DNA from: Eleusine coracana subsp. coracana
Taxonomy: Eukaryota; Streptophyta; Magnoliopsida; Poales; Poaceae
Reading direction: 5' to 3'
Assembly: GCA_032690845.1 (NCBI GenBank)
Contig: CM064428.1
Coordinates: 20,310,001 to 20,374,000, forward strand
DNA: 64,000 nucleotides
Part shown: one piece after another, positions 1 to 11,033 of the stretch
Position numbering within the stretch: position 1 is the first letter of the stretch
Layout: every line of letters begins with the position of its first letter
Position numbers and translations under genes: made by a program
Notes under the pieces: model-generated
What the model saw: the letters and a program-made list of their open reading frames with translations, nothing else
Databases searched by the model: none
What the model was told of the DNA's origin: nothing

Positions 1-1429
1 GGCATGGCGGAGCCTCACACGATCTTGGATGCATCAGACCTCATCCTGCAACACACATACATAGAGAGAGGGCCAGACGTTGATTAGGAAGCACGATCAC
101 CCAGCTGCACCCTCACTCTATTCCTACTTTTTGCTTCCTGATCTTAGTTCGTGAAGGAGAGAAGAGAAGAGAAGAGAAGGAGCCGCCGACTGAGAGAGAT
201 TTACCGGATGAGTGAGAGGAAGAAAAGATAGTGTTGGCGATGAGATAATATATCACTGTGAACCCTACTTATAAGTGATATTCTTTTTTTTAATTGGAAG
301 GTTTTAGTGTTGGTAATAAAATTATATTTATAAAGATAAAAAGTAGGATAACGTGATGAGTAGTGACTAAAGTAATAAAGATTTATGCTCTTTTCTAACT
401 TTATTTAATAAATAATCTCTACTCATTCTCTATATTCATTAATAATTTAGATGAGGCCGTTATTGATATTGTTTTAGTTCGTTATTGGTTTTGATCTTCA
501 CTTTACGTATTAGATTAATTTGGTACGAAGTCATGCGAGTCTAATTTGTATAGGTACATCTAACCTGCATGCATGTCACGCAAGTTTGATTCATATACAT
601 ATGTTGTATTCTATATTGTAGTGATTCCGTATCAGAGATATCGAGAGACATATATACAATGAAAATATGATAAATAATATTTCAAGACATTGTGGATCAA
701 GATTGAACATCACCTAAAAGCAACACAAGCAACACATGGCCTAGCTGTATAGTCTCTTGCACGTGACCTAGCAGTATGTATATGTTTCACCACCTCCACC
801 ACCAACTGCAAGCATGAACGATACGTCGATGACTGTTCGTTGTCCACTGCCGCTTGCTGCTAGCGACGATGTCACATCGCCTACTAACAATAACTACTGA
901 TGACAACCACCTTCGACGCCTTCACCACCTACATGATCAGAGGACACTGTTTCACCAACTCGGCCATCTCATAGCGTAATAAATCTATGAATTGACATTT
1001 AAGGAGCAAGTTTTTTTTTATACCCGTAGCAACGTACGGGCACTTTGCCAGTTCATATTTATATTATATACTTTCTCCATTTTGAAATTATTGTTATTAT
1101 TGACTTTTTTTATTATTTTTAATCTTTTATTTTATTTAAAAAGTTTCAAACAATATCATATATCTTTACTACTTATTAATTTAGGTGAGATCGTTATTGA
1201 TATTGGTTTGGTTCGATGTTGGCTTAATTTGATGTCCAATTTATATACATAGCTTGATTTCCGGTTTTTATACAAACTCTACTTTTTATAGAGATTATTA
1301 TTGAAATGTCCAGCTCGGTGCACACGATCAACTTAAGAAAAGAACAAAAGGCTGAGTCTCGGTCAACATAATGAAAAGGTTCGTATGTAGTCTTCCACCA
1401 AGTCCTACTCCAGTTTCTCTACTCTAGAG
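1..1429. other. AT-rich intergenic DNA without a recognisable gene
   Basis: Low-complexity, AT-rich sequence with no convincing coding region on either strand. It includes a short GAGAA-type purine run near 150-180 and a dispersed-repeat motif at 1022-1050 that recurs at 2718. Short open frames here have no recognisable domain and read as chance ORFs. Confidence 0.6.
1022..1050 (+). repeat. Dispersed repeat motif CCCGTAGCAACG, copy 1
   Basis: The motif CCCGTAGCAACG(T/C)ACG followed by a TTTGC(C/T)AGTT tail occurs here and again at 2718-2748. The AT-rich sequence following copy 1 (about 1067-1110) resembles, in inverted orientation, sequence at about 2850-2900. This suggests both belong to ends of small transposable elements. 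I cannot assign a family. Confidence 0.4.
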
Positions 1430-1636
1430 CAGGGATTAAAAAACCGGCTAAAAACCAGCTGGTTTTCATGATTTTCGACAAAACTGTTCCGGTCCGGTTT
1501 TATCAGATGTCCAATTTATCAAAAAAACCGATACTATGTACTGTAACAAAAATAGTTTTCGGTTGGTTTTTCCGGTTTATCGAGTCGGTTTTCAATGAGA
1601 TTAAAACCGTTACTCTACCGGTTTTTTTAATCCTTG
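1430..1636. mobile_element. hAT-type MITE
   Basis: A 207-bp element with terminal inverted repeats: CAGGGATTAAAAAACCGG on the left and CCGGTTTTTTTAATCCTTG on the right. It is flanked by an 8-bp direct repeat differing at one base (CTCTAGAG at 1422-1429, CTCGAGAG at 1637-1644). An 8-bp target duplication and a CAGGG-type terminus are typical of hAT elements. The interior has further short inverted motifs (CCGGT/ACCGG) and no coding capacity, so this is a non-autonomous miniature element. Overlapping open frames are by-products of the element. Confidence 0.75.
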
Positions 1637-2717
1637 CTCGAGAGTCCTATTTATTCACAAATTGTTTCATATTGCCCGATCATAGTCTTATATATTTCCT
1701 ACAAAATCCGACGACGACGCACGCAACGATCTCTCGTATACTCTGCCTTGTCGTTCGTGTTGCTTCACCGGTCTGCCCCAAAGAGTCGTTTAATATGCGT
1801 CACAGCTAACCGTTTATTTTTTTGTTGCCATCGTACCTTGATAGTTTCTCTGTCTCATAATCATACTCGTTCACAAAGAGGAGTCTTAGTCTATGCTACT
1901 GAGTTTGATTGTTAAAACAGTGGTCATCGCTGATAACTCTCAGACAAGTTAGATAAATAATAAATCCAACTATTTAAAGTAATCTAACATCCTTTTTGAA
2001 GCATATCAAAATCCAGATCCTGTTTATGTCACCTGGTGACTGGTGTAGCACAACCAAGTACTGCTCGAGATGAAGTAAAAGGCATATAGGTCACTTGACA
2101 TGCTGATCAGGACCACTTGCAGGTAGCTATAATGCAAAACAAAATGAGTTCAGAGCATGGAGGAAAGCTCAAAACTACTAATCTGAAACCATTCAGGTAA
2201 AGGACTAACGCCAGTTACTAGGTTATCCAACTCCTCGGAATTTGAGCGCTCTCTGTTCCTAACTTGATTCTTTGGAGTTTCGATTATAATTCTTCAGTTA
2301 GCATGTTTTTCTCCGGACAATATTTTGGTGCTCTGTAAATTGCTCTTACTTACCTGTTCACTCTTTTTCTTTTGCTTATTAATATATTTACCGAGAAACA
2401 AAACACGAGCACTTGAATCGAAGACATGTGTTCAGGATAAAGCAAATACACGTTTTAGTAGAGAGGGGAATGCATTAAGGCATGATATATATTATGATAT
2501 ATTCAAAAAGTCCTTAGTTGCATGGTGCTTATAGAAAAGAAATGTAAAGTAGTAATATTTGTTTGTACAAATAATACTTATTGTTTCATACACACGTAAC
2601 AATATATGTATGGGTTGTCACATATTATAAAATATAAATAAGTTCATTTGTTGTGTAAAAAATATCAATCATATTATATCTATCAAACATATTATATTTA
2701 AAGTTTGTTCGTTTAAG

Positions 2718-2748
2718 CCCGTAGCAACGCACGAGTAATTTGCTAGTT
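2718..2748 (+). repeat. Dispersed repeat motif CCCGTAGCAACG, copy 2
   Basis: Second occurrence of the motif at 1022-1050, here with CACGAGTAATTTGCTAGTT as the tail. The following sequence up to about 2900 partly resembles the sequence after copy 1 in inverted orientation. Likely transposon-derived; family not determined. Confidence 0.4.
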
Positions 2749-2924
2749 TTCTTATAATTTGTTTTATTACTAGATAAATTTTAAATATAACTTATAATTT
2801 TTCATATTTGAATAAATATTTTGAATAAGATGAATGGTCAAAGATGATGAAAAAAGTCAATGGTGATAATAATTTTGGAATGAAGAGAGTATATATTAAC
2901 ATAAAGGAATAATATATTCATATT

Positions 2925-2930
<6 letters not shown>

Positions 2931-2960
<30 letters not shown>
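2931..2960. repeat. (AT)n microsatellite
   Basis: Uninterrupted alternating AT of 30 bp or slightly more, embedded in AT-rich sequence. Confidence 0.9.
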
Positions 2961-2963
<3 letters not shown>

Positions 2964-3765
2964 CAGAAAGGGATAATAATGTGCATACATGTGTAATAGG
3001 GTGGCACATCAATCGCGTTGATATTGTGTCAATGATTTAACATGTCGTACGACATTTCCCATTGACATGAGCGCATCGTGACGTGCATGGTTTGGAATTT
3101 TAAGCCTCTCTACCTTGCATGTCTTAGAAAAGGCGAGAGGAATCCAGTTGCATTATTTGTTTATTTAGAGAACCCTTCTAGGGACCTATTGTAATTACTA
3201 AAAATATTCAAGGGTCAAATTGCAAAAATGTGAGTATTAGAAATGTAACTATGAGAAAGCATAGAGGTGTTTCTACCCTAATCTGGTGGAGGAATGCCTC
3301 GTCTATGTTAAAGTTGGGGACGAAGTGACACAGCTTATGATTGTGAGTCATTGATGGGCTCCTCCTCCAAGCTTATGATTGTGAACCCCTCCGCAATTGT
3401 GCACAACAAGGAAAAATTGTTGTATGATTACATTCAAGTAGAAAACATTACCTTCTGTCTTTTTCGGTCATTCCGCTCTATCGACATCTACAATTTTGTA
3501 AAAGGCTTTCGCCTTCTACAATATTTCTTGAACTTTCAAGTTGACTCTTTAGCTCTTCATTTGCTTTTTGTAACGCTTCTACCGAATTGGTGTATGCCCA
3601 AGAGTCTTTATTCGCTCTTTCAAGATTTTTGCTATTTTAACTATAAAATCGATGGGTTTTCTTAAAATGACCACAACATATTGAGCTTGGCTAAAATAAT
3701 CATGAAACTAGTTGTTACATGGATAAAATGAATTGTAGACGAATATTTCCTCACCTTTCTTCTTC

Positions 3766-3815
3766 CTCTCTCTCTCTCTCTCTCTCTCCCCTCTCTTGTC
3801 CTCTCTCTCTCTCTC
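3766..3815 (+). repeat. (CT)n microsatellite
   Basis: Two CT runs separated by CCCCTCTCTTGTC, located in the inner part of the left arm of the foldback element. The right arm has a matching but more degenerate GA-rich tract. Confidence 0.8.
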
Positions 3816-3983
3816 CAGTCACAGGCTCCCTATAAGGCCCCTCCGCTGCGGGCTCCCGACTGGTTGGCTTGAGGGTGGTGACGGTGAAGGCTAGCGAGGA
3901 GGAGAGGACTCAGGCTAGCAGGAGGCGGACACGACAATGCGGTGCGGTAGGGAACGACGTGGTGGTGAGGAGCGGGAGCTGTT

Positions 3984-4602
3984 TGTAATATCTCGGCTCA
4001 AGGCTTAATAGGATTGATAAAATACTCATATCAATAAGTTACAACTTCTTTTTCAGAAGCTCATCTCTAAACAACTCTCAGGTTAAGCACGCTTGTCCTA
4101 GAGCGATGGGTGACCGACTGGGAAGTTATTATGGGGTACACATGAGTGAGGACAAAATGTGCAAATTAGACTCGTGTTGGTCTGTGAGCAAATTCTTGAG
4201 GTGCTAGAGAGCTATCAGGTGTAAGTAGGTCCAGTCTCGGAGGGGCAGGACGCCATAGTTGGTATCAGATCCGACCCTCGTGGTTTCACGGGAGCATGGG
4301 GTCACAATTGCACAGGCTTGGTGTGCATGGTTGGTGTGGGCCTAGAGTAGTCATACAACATGACACATAAGCTGGCACCAGGCAAACGGACGTGGCCAAG
4401 AGAGGAAGTTCTGGGCCTGGTATTGACCGGCGATGATGTCGGTTTTCTAAGGGAGTGAGAGTGTGATATCCTAACTTAGGTCTTAATAGGATTGATAGGA
4501 TACTCATATCAACAAGTTGTAACTTTCTTTTCGTAAGCTCATCTATAAAGAACTCTGAGGTTAAATGTCCTTGGTCTGGCCTTGGAGCGACGGGATGTTA
4601 CA
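3984..4602 (+). mobile_element. Cassandra-type TRIM retrotransposon
   Basis: A 619-bp non-coding LTR element. The 5' LTR (3984 to about 4257) starts TGTAATATC. A primer site TGGTATCAGATCC lies at 4260-4272. The 3' LTR (4462-4602) starts TGTGATATCC and ends GGATGTTACA. Both LTRs share AGGATTGATA-AATACTCATATCAA-type sequence. Flanks CTGTT (3979-3983) and CTGCT (4603-4607) fit a 5-bp target duplication with one change. The LTR carries 5S-rRNA-like sequence, the hallmark of Cassandra. The 3' LTR is only 141 bp because an internal block including most of the 5S-like part is missing. It is nested in the foldback element. Confidence 0.85.
4045..4137 (+). other. 5S-rRNA-like segment inside the Cassandra LTR
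   Basis: GGTTAAGCACGCTTG (4081) and GATGGGTGACCGACTGGGAAGT (from about 4104) match the parts of plant 5S rRNA that contain the pol III A box and C box. The segment between the two boxes is shorter than in 5S rRNA, and the 5' part of 5S rRNA is not convincingly present. It is part of the retroelement, not a ribosomal gene. Confidence 0.75.
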
Positions 4603-4912
4603 CTGCTCGTGAGCCTCCTCCTCCTCCACTACCGCCTCCTTCGTGCTCCGCCCTACCGCGACGAGGGTATGGGCTTTGCTCGATAGCAGCAAGGCACAGG
4701 GAGGCCACGAGAAACCATCGGGGAGAGTGGATAGGAGAGAACAGAAAGAGGAGAGTGGGAGAGAGGCTGAAGAAAGGTGAGGGCATTCTTGTCCATATGT
4801 TCATTTTATTTAATTTACAACTGGTTTCATGGTCATTTTAGTGAAGCTCAATATGTTGAGGTCGTTTTAATGAAGTCCCCTGCTTTTGTGGTCAAAATAC
4901 AAAAAAAAAATC

Positions 4913-5994
4913 TCGCAAATAATACAAAATTTGCACACTACACACGCTTAAAAGTTAAAACTGAGACCGGTCTCTGGCTATGTTCTAATAGTAGCTTCAC
5001 TACTTCCCCTAAAATCCATACATCAAATTCGTGTTTATCCCAGTCTCCGTGGAGGTTTCATCTGCATTAAATGAAATAACACATCAACAAAAATGATGGC
5101 ATGGCAAAGAATTAATATTAAACTGAGTAGATGGGTTTCATAGGAATAAAACTCATTTGGCACTGTTTCGTATGCATGAAATTTCATTGGAACCTCCATT
5201 GAGAGCATAATATTTCATACCAATTTGTTTTTATCAATTTTGATGTAACAATTTAATGTTATAACAAGTCTATGAAACTATGAGATAAAATTATGCATTA
5301 AGAGAAGCTATTTCTTCTATCAAACCAAACCTTAAAAGTGATGTCGAATTCTTGAAAACTGTGAAATGAAACTATGCATCGAGGCCGGCTTAGAGCAAAA
5401 ATCAAAAGCATTTTCATGATTTGTTCCATGGTTACTCCAAAAATTTTCCTAAAATCTCATCACCTATAGCTTGACACGTTATTGACATCTGCTAAGTCAC
5501 ACTAAATAAATAGACTGGGTAAGGCACCAGAACTACTTGTTGGTAGAACTCAACAGATGGTTAGTGTGGGCAAGTAAAATCCACAAGTGCACGGACATCC
5601 CATTGTAGCATTGCACCACTGGATTACTCCAACGACTGTCATTTATAGTTCTCCCAAGGGAAAGCAGCGGTCAAGAGATAGCATGTTCATAACTATATAA
5701 CTAATAATATACCAAAGTCATAGATAGGAGCAAGGATAATAAAGGATAATAGGTAGTGACACACAGAACAATCCAATCTGACATTAGTTCCAAAGTCTAG
5801 GTTAAATGGGTTATGAAGAGTTAAGTTGGGTCCCTATATACTTCTATACTTCTGTCTATAGGTTAGATACATGCAACACATACAAGCCTAAGTCCTATAC
5901 CAAGCCGAGACATGGAGGATTAATAAGCACAGCAGGGCTGTCACCACCTGCTGGCAATTCTTTACTAGGACATGTGACAAAAGGCAATTAAGTC
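4913..5994. other. Intergenic DNA flanking element A, unassigned
   Basis: No coding region recognised. It contains a perfect palindrome GAGACCGGTCTC at 4963-4974 and AT-rich stretches with repeated TTTCAT/ATGAAA words (5090-5350) that may be an old MITE. From about 5540 the text (for example ATCCACAAGTGCACGGAC) has the look of a retroelement LTR, but I could not match it to anything else in the window. Confidence 0.4.
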
Positions 5995-5999
5995 CTTAC

Positions 6000-6391
6000 A
6001 GTGGGATACTTGCTTTACGAGTATCCTCATACAAGGCTAAGTCGGTGGCCGACCGGGTACTTTATCAACAAGGAAGCCGACCGACTCGGTTTGGAATGCA
6101 AGACAAGAAAGATTAGACTTGCCATATAGAATTCTTGTAGAGTATGACTAGGACTCTACCTGTACCCCCCTGCTGACCAGATATATAAGGCGACAGGATA
6201 CCCCCCATAGAGGGAGAGGCAATTTAGACACAACATCTCGTGACAATCAATACAATACAGAACACAGGACGTAGGGTTTTTACTCTCATTGAGAGGGCCT
6301 GAAGCTGTATAATTCGGCGTCTTGTGTAACCATCGTAGTTCTTGGTCTCGACGTAGCCCTATATATTTACTGCCAGTCTTGAGCATTGACA
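6000..6391 (+). repeat. 5' LTR of element A
   Basis: Begins (A)GTGGGATACTTGC and ends CTTGAGCATTGACA. It has a TATA-like ATATATAAGG at 6181-6190, consistent with the LTR promoter, and pairs with the LTR at 14447-14837 and the related LTR of element B at 58612-59019. Confidence 0.9.
6181..6188 (+). promoter_or_regulatory. TATA box of the element A LTR
   Basis: GACCAGATATATAAGGCGACAGG context. The same box is conserved in the 3' LTR (about 14628) and in element B (about 58793). Transcription would start about 30 bp downstream. Inferred from sequence only. Confidence 0.6.
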
Positions 6392-6393
6392 GT

Positions 6394-6411
6394 TGGCACG
6401 CCAGGAAGGGG
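6394..6411 (+). other. Primer-binding site of element A
   Basis: TGGCACGCCAGGAAGGGG lies two bases after the 5' LTR. Element B has TGGCGCGCCAGGAAGGGG at the equivalent place (59022). The leading TGG pairs with the CCA end of a tRNA. I do not assign the tRNA. Confidence 0.65.
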
Positions 6412-6443
6412 ACAAGGCTCGCCGGGATTCTCCGTCAACTACG

Positions 6444-8967
6444 ATGGCCAAACTTCCCATCATCCAATACTCGCCGGACTTCAAGATCTCTTTTGGATCG
6501 CTCGACTTCACGGTCGGCGACAATGGAGTCCTAGGTCTGAACGACTACAGATCAAACTCGACTGCAGCCAGTCCCATGGCGCGATCATGGAGTCCGTCTG
6601 ACATTATCCCTGCATTGATCCCACTCAGATCCGAGCAGGAAGACTCTTCCTTTGGATATGACTCGACGTCAGATCGGTCTTTTGATGAGGACACGGTTGG
6701 ATCGACCTACTCGTATCCCCATACAGTCAACATGGTGGATATAGTAGATCCTGCTGCTGGAAACCAGGATGAGGATCCAGATGCCAAAGAAGAAGGGAAT
6801 CCAGCCGGTGGTCTCCAAAACCAGTCGGTCGAAGGAGGCCGACAGGATGATAACCCGCCAGCTGATGAATTATCGGTCGGTCACCGCCATCGACCAAGAG
6901 GGTCGCGTGGATTGCGTAACGCACGTCGACTGGATCTCGACCCTGACCTTGAAGTGGATGGTGTTAAGGTCTACCACACCCCACAGAACAATATCACCGG
7001 GGCCAAGACATTGCTTGACACTTTAATGGTTGATGCCCACTATCAAACTCTTGCTATGCAGAAGGCGGTGGCTATGCTCAAGGCCGCAACAGCACAAGAT
7101 GCTGGAAAGTCTCAGTCGGTCGCAAGTTCTAGCCATGTATCTCCTCAGGGTCGGCGAAGGCGTGAAGACCTGAGAAATTCTCTCAGCCTCCGTGATGGAC
7201 GAGACACCATCAACTCTCACCACGAGGAGCGCGCCCGAGACAACCGACGCTATAAGGAAGAATGGCGTGAACGAAGGATGGATGCCCAACGGGAAGACCG
7301 ATGGGACGACTGACGAGAAGACCAATGGGACAACCAACGGGATGATCGTCAGAATCCTCCTCAAAGAGACAACCGCGATGACCGACATCGACATGACGAT
7401 CGGGATCGGCACGATAATGATGGCAATCGACGACGTCGTCATGATGAGGATGTTGGCCCACGCCATCGTCATAGCCCAACTACGTCCCCAGACCGACAAA
7501 GGCGGTCACCAACGCTGACTGATGACGAGATTGATGGCATCAAGGCTTACGTCCCTCGGCTTCGCATTGCTCGATGGCTGAAAGGATTCAACCAGTTCCC
7601 ATCAAAAAATATGACGGACAAACCAACCCCCGAGAGTGGTTACAACTCTATAGTACGGCGATCTGGTCGGCTGGAGGTGATTCCTACGTAATGGCTAATT
7701 ACCTTCCGGTCTGCTTAGATCCTGCCGTTCGGATATGGCTCACATCTCTACTTGAGGAGTCAGTCACATCTTGGGGAGACCTCAACAGGAAACTCATAGA
7801 AAGTTTCCAAGCAACTTGCAACCAACCGCGCAACCACTTCGACCTCACTCGGATCAAGCAGAAAGGAGACGAGCCTCTTCGCGACTACATCAAGCGGTTT
7901 TGCGCTAAGACGACTGAGATCCCCAACGTCCCCGATCAGCAAATCATTACTGCCTTCCTGGGTGGAATTCGTAGTGACGATCTAGTCCAGGAAATCGGTC
8001 GGAGGAACCATGATCTCAAGCTCACCGCTCAAGAGTACTTCAAGATTGCTGATAAGTATGCATCAGGAGAGTCTGCACTTGATGATATCCGAGGAAAGGC
8101 AAGGAGAAGCGGTCAGACAAGCCTGAGTCCACCAAGAAGGACAAGAAGAGAAAACCTGACAATGCTGTCAACACAGTGGATCAGTTTCGGAAGAATCCTC
8201 GGACGAACCAGCCGTCTACTGATGAGTTGCTGAGTGGCATTTGCCCTTGGCACCCCAAGGGAAACCACAAAGCAAAGGATTGCTATTATCTGAAGGGTTT
8301 TGCAACAGCTACGCTCAAGGTGGCCAAAGATCCCCCGAGGTGCAACAACAGCAACAAAGACAAGCCTAAGGATGATGATGACAAGGATGATTCAGGAGAG
8401 TTCCAGGAGCCCCGCAAAGAAGTAAACTTCATCTTCGGAGGCCAGGATGCCTATACATCCAAGCGCAAGCAAAAGTTAGAGCTTCGAGAGATAAACTCGG
8501 TGGAGCCAGCTACGCCTCAGTATATGAGGTGGTCTGAGATGCCAATCACCTTTGATCGGTCGGACCATCCAAAACATCTACCAAACCCAGGTCGCGACCC
8601 ATTGGTGCTTGCTGCGACTATGAAGGAGGTGAAGTTCAACAGAGTACTCATCGATGGAGGAAGCAGTTTGGACCTAATCTTCACCAGGACCCTTCAAGAG
8701 CATGGTCTGTCAATCAATGACCTCCAACCGAGTTCTTCACCCTTCCATGGGATTGTGCCTGGCAAGACTTCAGTCCCAATTGGACAAATCACTCTGCCAG
8801 ACACCTTTGGCACCCGTGATAATTTTAGGACAGAGCGTATCCTCTTCCAGGTGGCAGACTTCGAGTCAGCATACCATGCTATCATCGGTCGACCGATGAT
8901 GGCCAGGTTTATGGCTATTCTGCACTATCCATATCTCACCCTCAAGATGCCAGGCCGAACGGAATAA
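6444..8967 (+). pseudogene. gag-protease region of element A, broken
   Basis: Encodes the structural Gag and aspartic protease of a Tat-type element. The likely start is the ATG at 6444, just downstream of the primer site; an in-frame upstream start would overlap that site. Reading breaks at a TGA at 7311-7313 (CGA in related sequence), a 1-bp deletion near 7590, and another near 8097. Recognisable parts are the charged Arg/Asp-rich gag region (7150-7500), a Retrotrans_gag core (7600-8060, WLTSL, ESFQATC), a CPWHPKGNHKAKDC knuckle (8242-8285), and a protease with VLIDGGSSLDL (8647). The frame ends at 8967 after another frameshift. Element B has the same region with a longer open gag. Confidence 0.85.
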
Positions 8968-9229
8968 TCTCCCTCCACTTTGATCTTCGGAATTCTTTTG
9001 ATTGCGATGTGTAGAGTTGTGAGATGGCTACCAAACAGTTGATGCTGTCAGACCAAAAGGAGATCTAGAAGGCGGTCGGTATAGAGGAGCAGATTGGAAC
9101 GGAGGTTCCGACAAAGAAACCTACCAAGGACAAGATCCAGACTGATGACATCCAAACCAAGGAGATTTCGCTCGATCCTGAGGACCCCGATAAGGTGACT
9201 TATTCTGGGGTCAACCTTGATGAAAAATA

Positions 9230-10997
9230 GGAACTCGCGCTCACTATTTTCCTCCAGGAAAATAGGGATATCTTTGCATGGAAACCATCTGACATGCCAG
9301 GAGTTCCTTGGGAAAAGATTGAGCACGTGTTAAGGGTACCTCTAGGGGCTACCCCTGTTCGCCAAAGGCTTAAAAGATTTGCGCAAGATCACAAGGACGC
9401 TATGAAGAAGGAGATAGTTAGATTGTTAGAAGCTAAGTTTATAAAGGAGGTATATCATCCCGACTGGTTAGCAAATCTAGTCCTTGTACCTAAAAAGAAT
9501 AAAGAGTGGAGGATGTGTGTTGATTATACCGATCTCAATAAGGTCTGCCCAAAAAACCCCTTCGCTCTTCCTCGTATTGATCAGATTGTAGATTCGACAG
9601 CCGGGTATTAGCTTTTAAGCTTTCTGGATGCCTATTCGGGCTATCACCAGATCCCACTGAGAGTCAAAGATCAGATCAAGACTTCCTTTATAACACCCTT
9701 CGACGCCTATTGCTATATCACTATGCCGTTCGGTCTGAGAAATGCTGGCGTGACTTACCAACGAGGTATTCAATGCTGCCTTGCCACTTAGATCGGTTGG
9801 AACACTGAAGCGTATGTTGATGACATCGTTGTCAAGACTTGGAAAGTCGAAGAACCTTTCTCTGACCTGGCAGAAACCTTTGACAATCTGAAACATTATT
9901 CAATGAAGTTGAATCCTAAAAAGTGTGTTTTTGGGGTTCCATCAGGGAAGTAACATCGTTTCAAAATGAGGTATCGAGGCTAACCAAGATAAAATCAAGG
10001 CAATCTTTGATATGAAGTCAGCTAATTCTCAAAGGGACGTTCAGAAGCTGACTGGATGTATGGCATCCTTGAGTCGCTTTATTTCCCGATTGGGGGTTAG
10101 GGGGTTACCACTCTTCCGATTGCTTAAAAAGCAGGATGAGTTTGGACTAAGGAGGCACAGTCGACACTAGACGAATTAAAGATTCATCTCAGCAGTATTC
10201 CAGTGTTAGTGCCTCCGGAGCCAGGAGAAAAACTTCAGCTTTACATCTTGGCCACAACCCAGGTTGTGAGTACTGTTTTGACAGTCGACCGAGAAGAAGA
10301 GGGACATGTGCAAAAAGTACAACATCTGGTCTACTTTGTGAGCGAGGTTCTTAGCGCCTCTAAGACAAGGTACCAGTAGATCTTGAAGTTGTTATATGCA
10401 TTATTGATCACCTCGAGGAAATTGAAGCACTATTTCCAAGCTCATCCAATTAAAGTTCAAACATCTTTTGCACTCGGGACGGTGTTACATAACCGAGAAG
10501 CTGAAGGAAAAATAGCCAAGTGGGCAGTCGAACTTGGTCAGTATACTATTACGTTCGCGCCTCGGTCGGCTATAAAGGGACAAGCGTTAGCTGAATTCGC
10601 TGCCGAGTGGACAGAGATTCAAAATCCTCCTGCTGCCCAAGATATCGAGTACTGGAAAATGTACTTTGATGGTTCCCTTCAATTACAAGGGGCAGGTGCG
10701 GGAGTTGTATTTATCTCGCCTACTAGAGAAAGGCTTCGATACGTCCTTCAAATCATGTTTCGCGTGTCTAATAATGCTACAGAATATGAAGCTCTCCTAC
10801 ATGGTCTGCGCATTGCTATGTCACTCGGCATTAAGCGCATCGACATATTTGGAGATTCGACCTTGGTCATTAATCAGGTCACCAAGGATTGGAATTGTGT
10901 AGATGACAACATGAGTGCTTATTGCCAAGAAGTGCGAAAACTCGAAGATGAGTTTGATGGATTGAAGTTCACACATATTTTTCGAGATAATAACTAG
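9230..10997 (+). pseudogene. Reverse transcriptase and dual RNase H of element A, broken
   Basis: RT motifs are visible: WRMCVDYTDLNKVCPK (9508), FLDAYSGYHQIP (about 9622), MPFGLRNAG (9723) and the catalytic YVDD (about 9813). Stops interrupt at 9609, 9789 and 9950, and a TAG at 10378 replaces the CAG seen in element B. The open part 10383-10997 holds a degenerate first RNase H, then a second, archaeal-type RNase H with MYFDGSLQLQGAG, ATEYEALLHGL and IFGDSTLVI, which supply the Asp-Glu-Asp residues. This dual arrangement is characteristic of the Tat lineage. The region is preceded by TAG at 9227-9229, a stop that element B shares. Confidence 0.88.
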
Positions 10998-11033
10998 GCG
11001 GCTGATGAGTTAGCCAAGATAGGATGATCTCGG

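Larger units (their letters stand above)
1645..3620. other. AT-rich intergenic DNA, no gene seen
   Basis: No coding region with a recognisable domain. It contains copy 2 of the CCCGTAGCAACG repeat motif and an (AT)n microsatellite. Remaining open frames are under about 105 codons and look like noise. Confidence 0.6.
3621..4912. mobile_element. Foldback / MULE-like element with long inverted repeats
   Basis: The sequence at about 3621-3790 is repeated in inverted orientation at about 4740-4912. For example, TGACCACAACATATTGAGCTT (3668) pairs with the block at 4844-4863, and TCACCTTTCTTC (3750) pairs with 4769-4780, with almost constant paired coordinates. The arms are roughly 170 bp with scattered mismatches and a CT-rich inner part. 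The native interior is GC-rich (3830-3983 and 4603-4700) and is interrupted by a Cassandra TRIM. Long arms and a GC-rich filler suggest a Mutator-like element, perhaps one carrying captured host sequence. I found no transposase and could not fix the target duplication. Confidence 0.6.

Noticed and set aside
1468..1915. Two overlapping ORFs as small genes
   Set aside because: They overlap the hAT MITE and run on into flanking DNA; no domain and no conserved start context.
4045..4137. A 5S rRNA gene
   Set aside because: Only the internal-promoter half is similar, it lies inside an LTR with a matching partner, and a primer site follows. It is part of a Cassandra TRIM.
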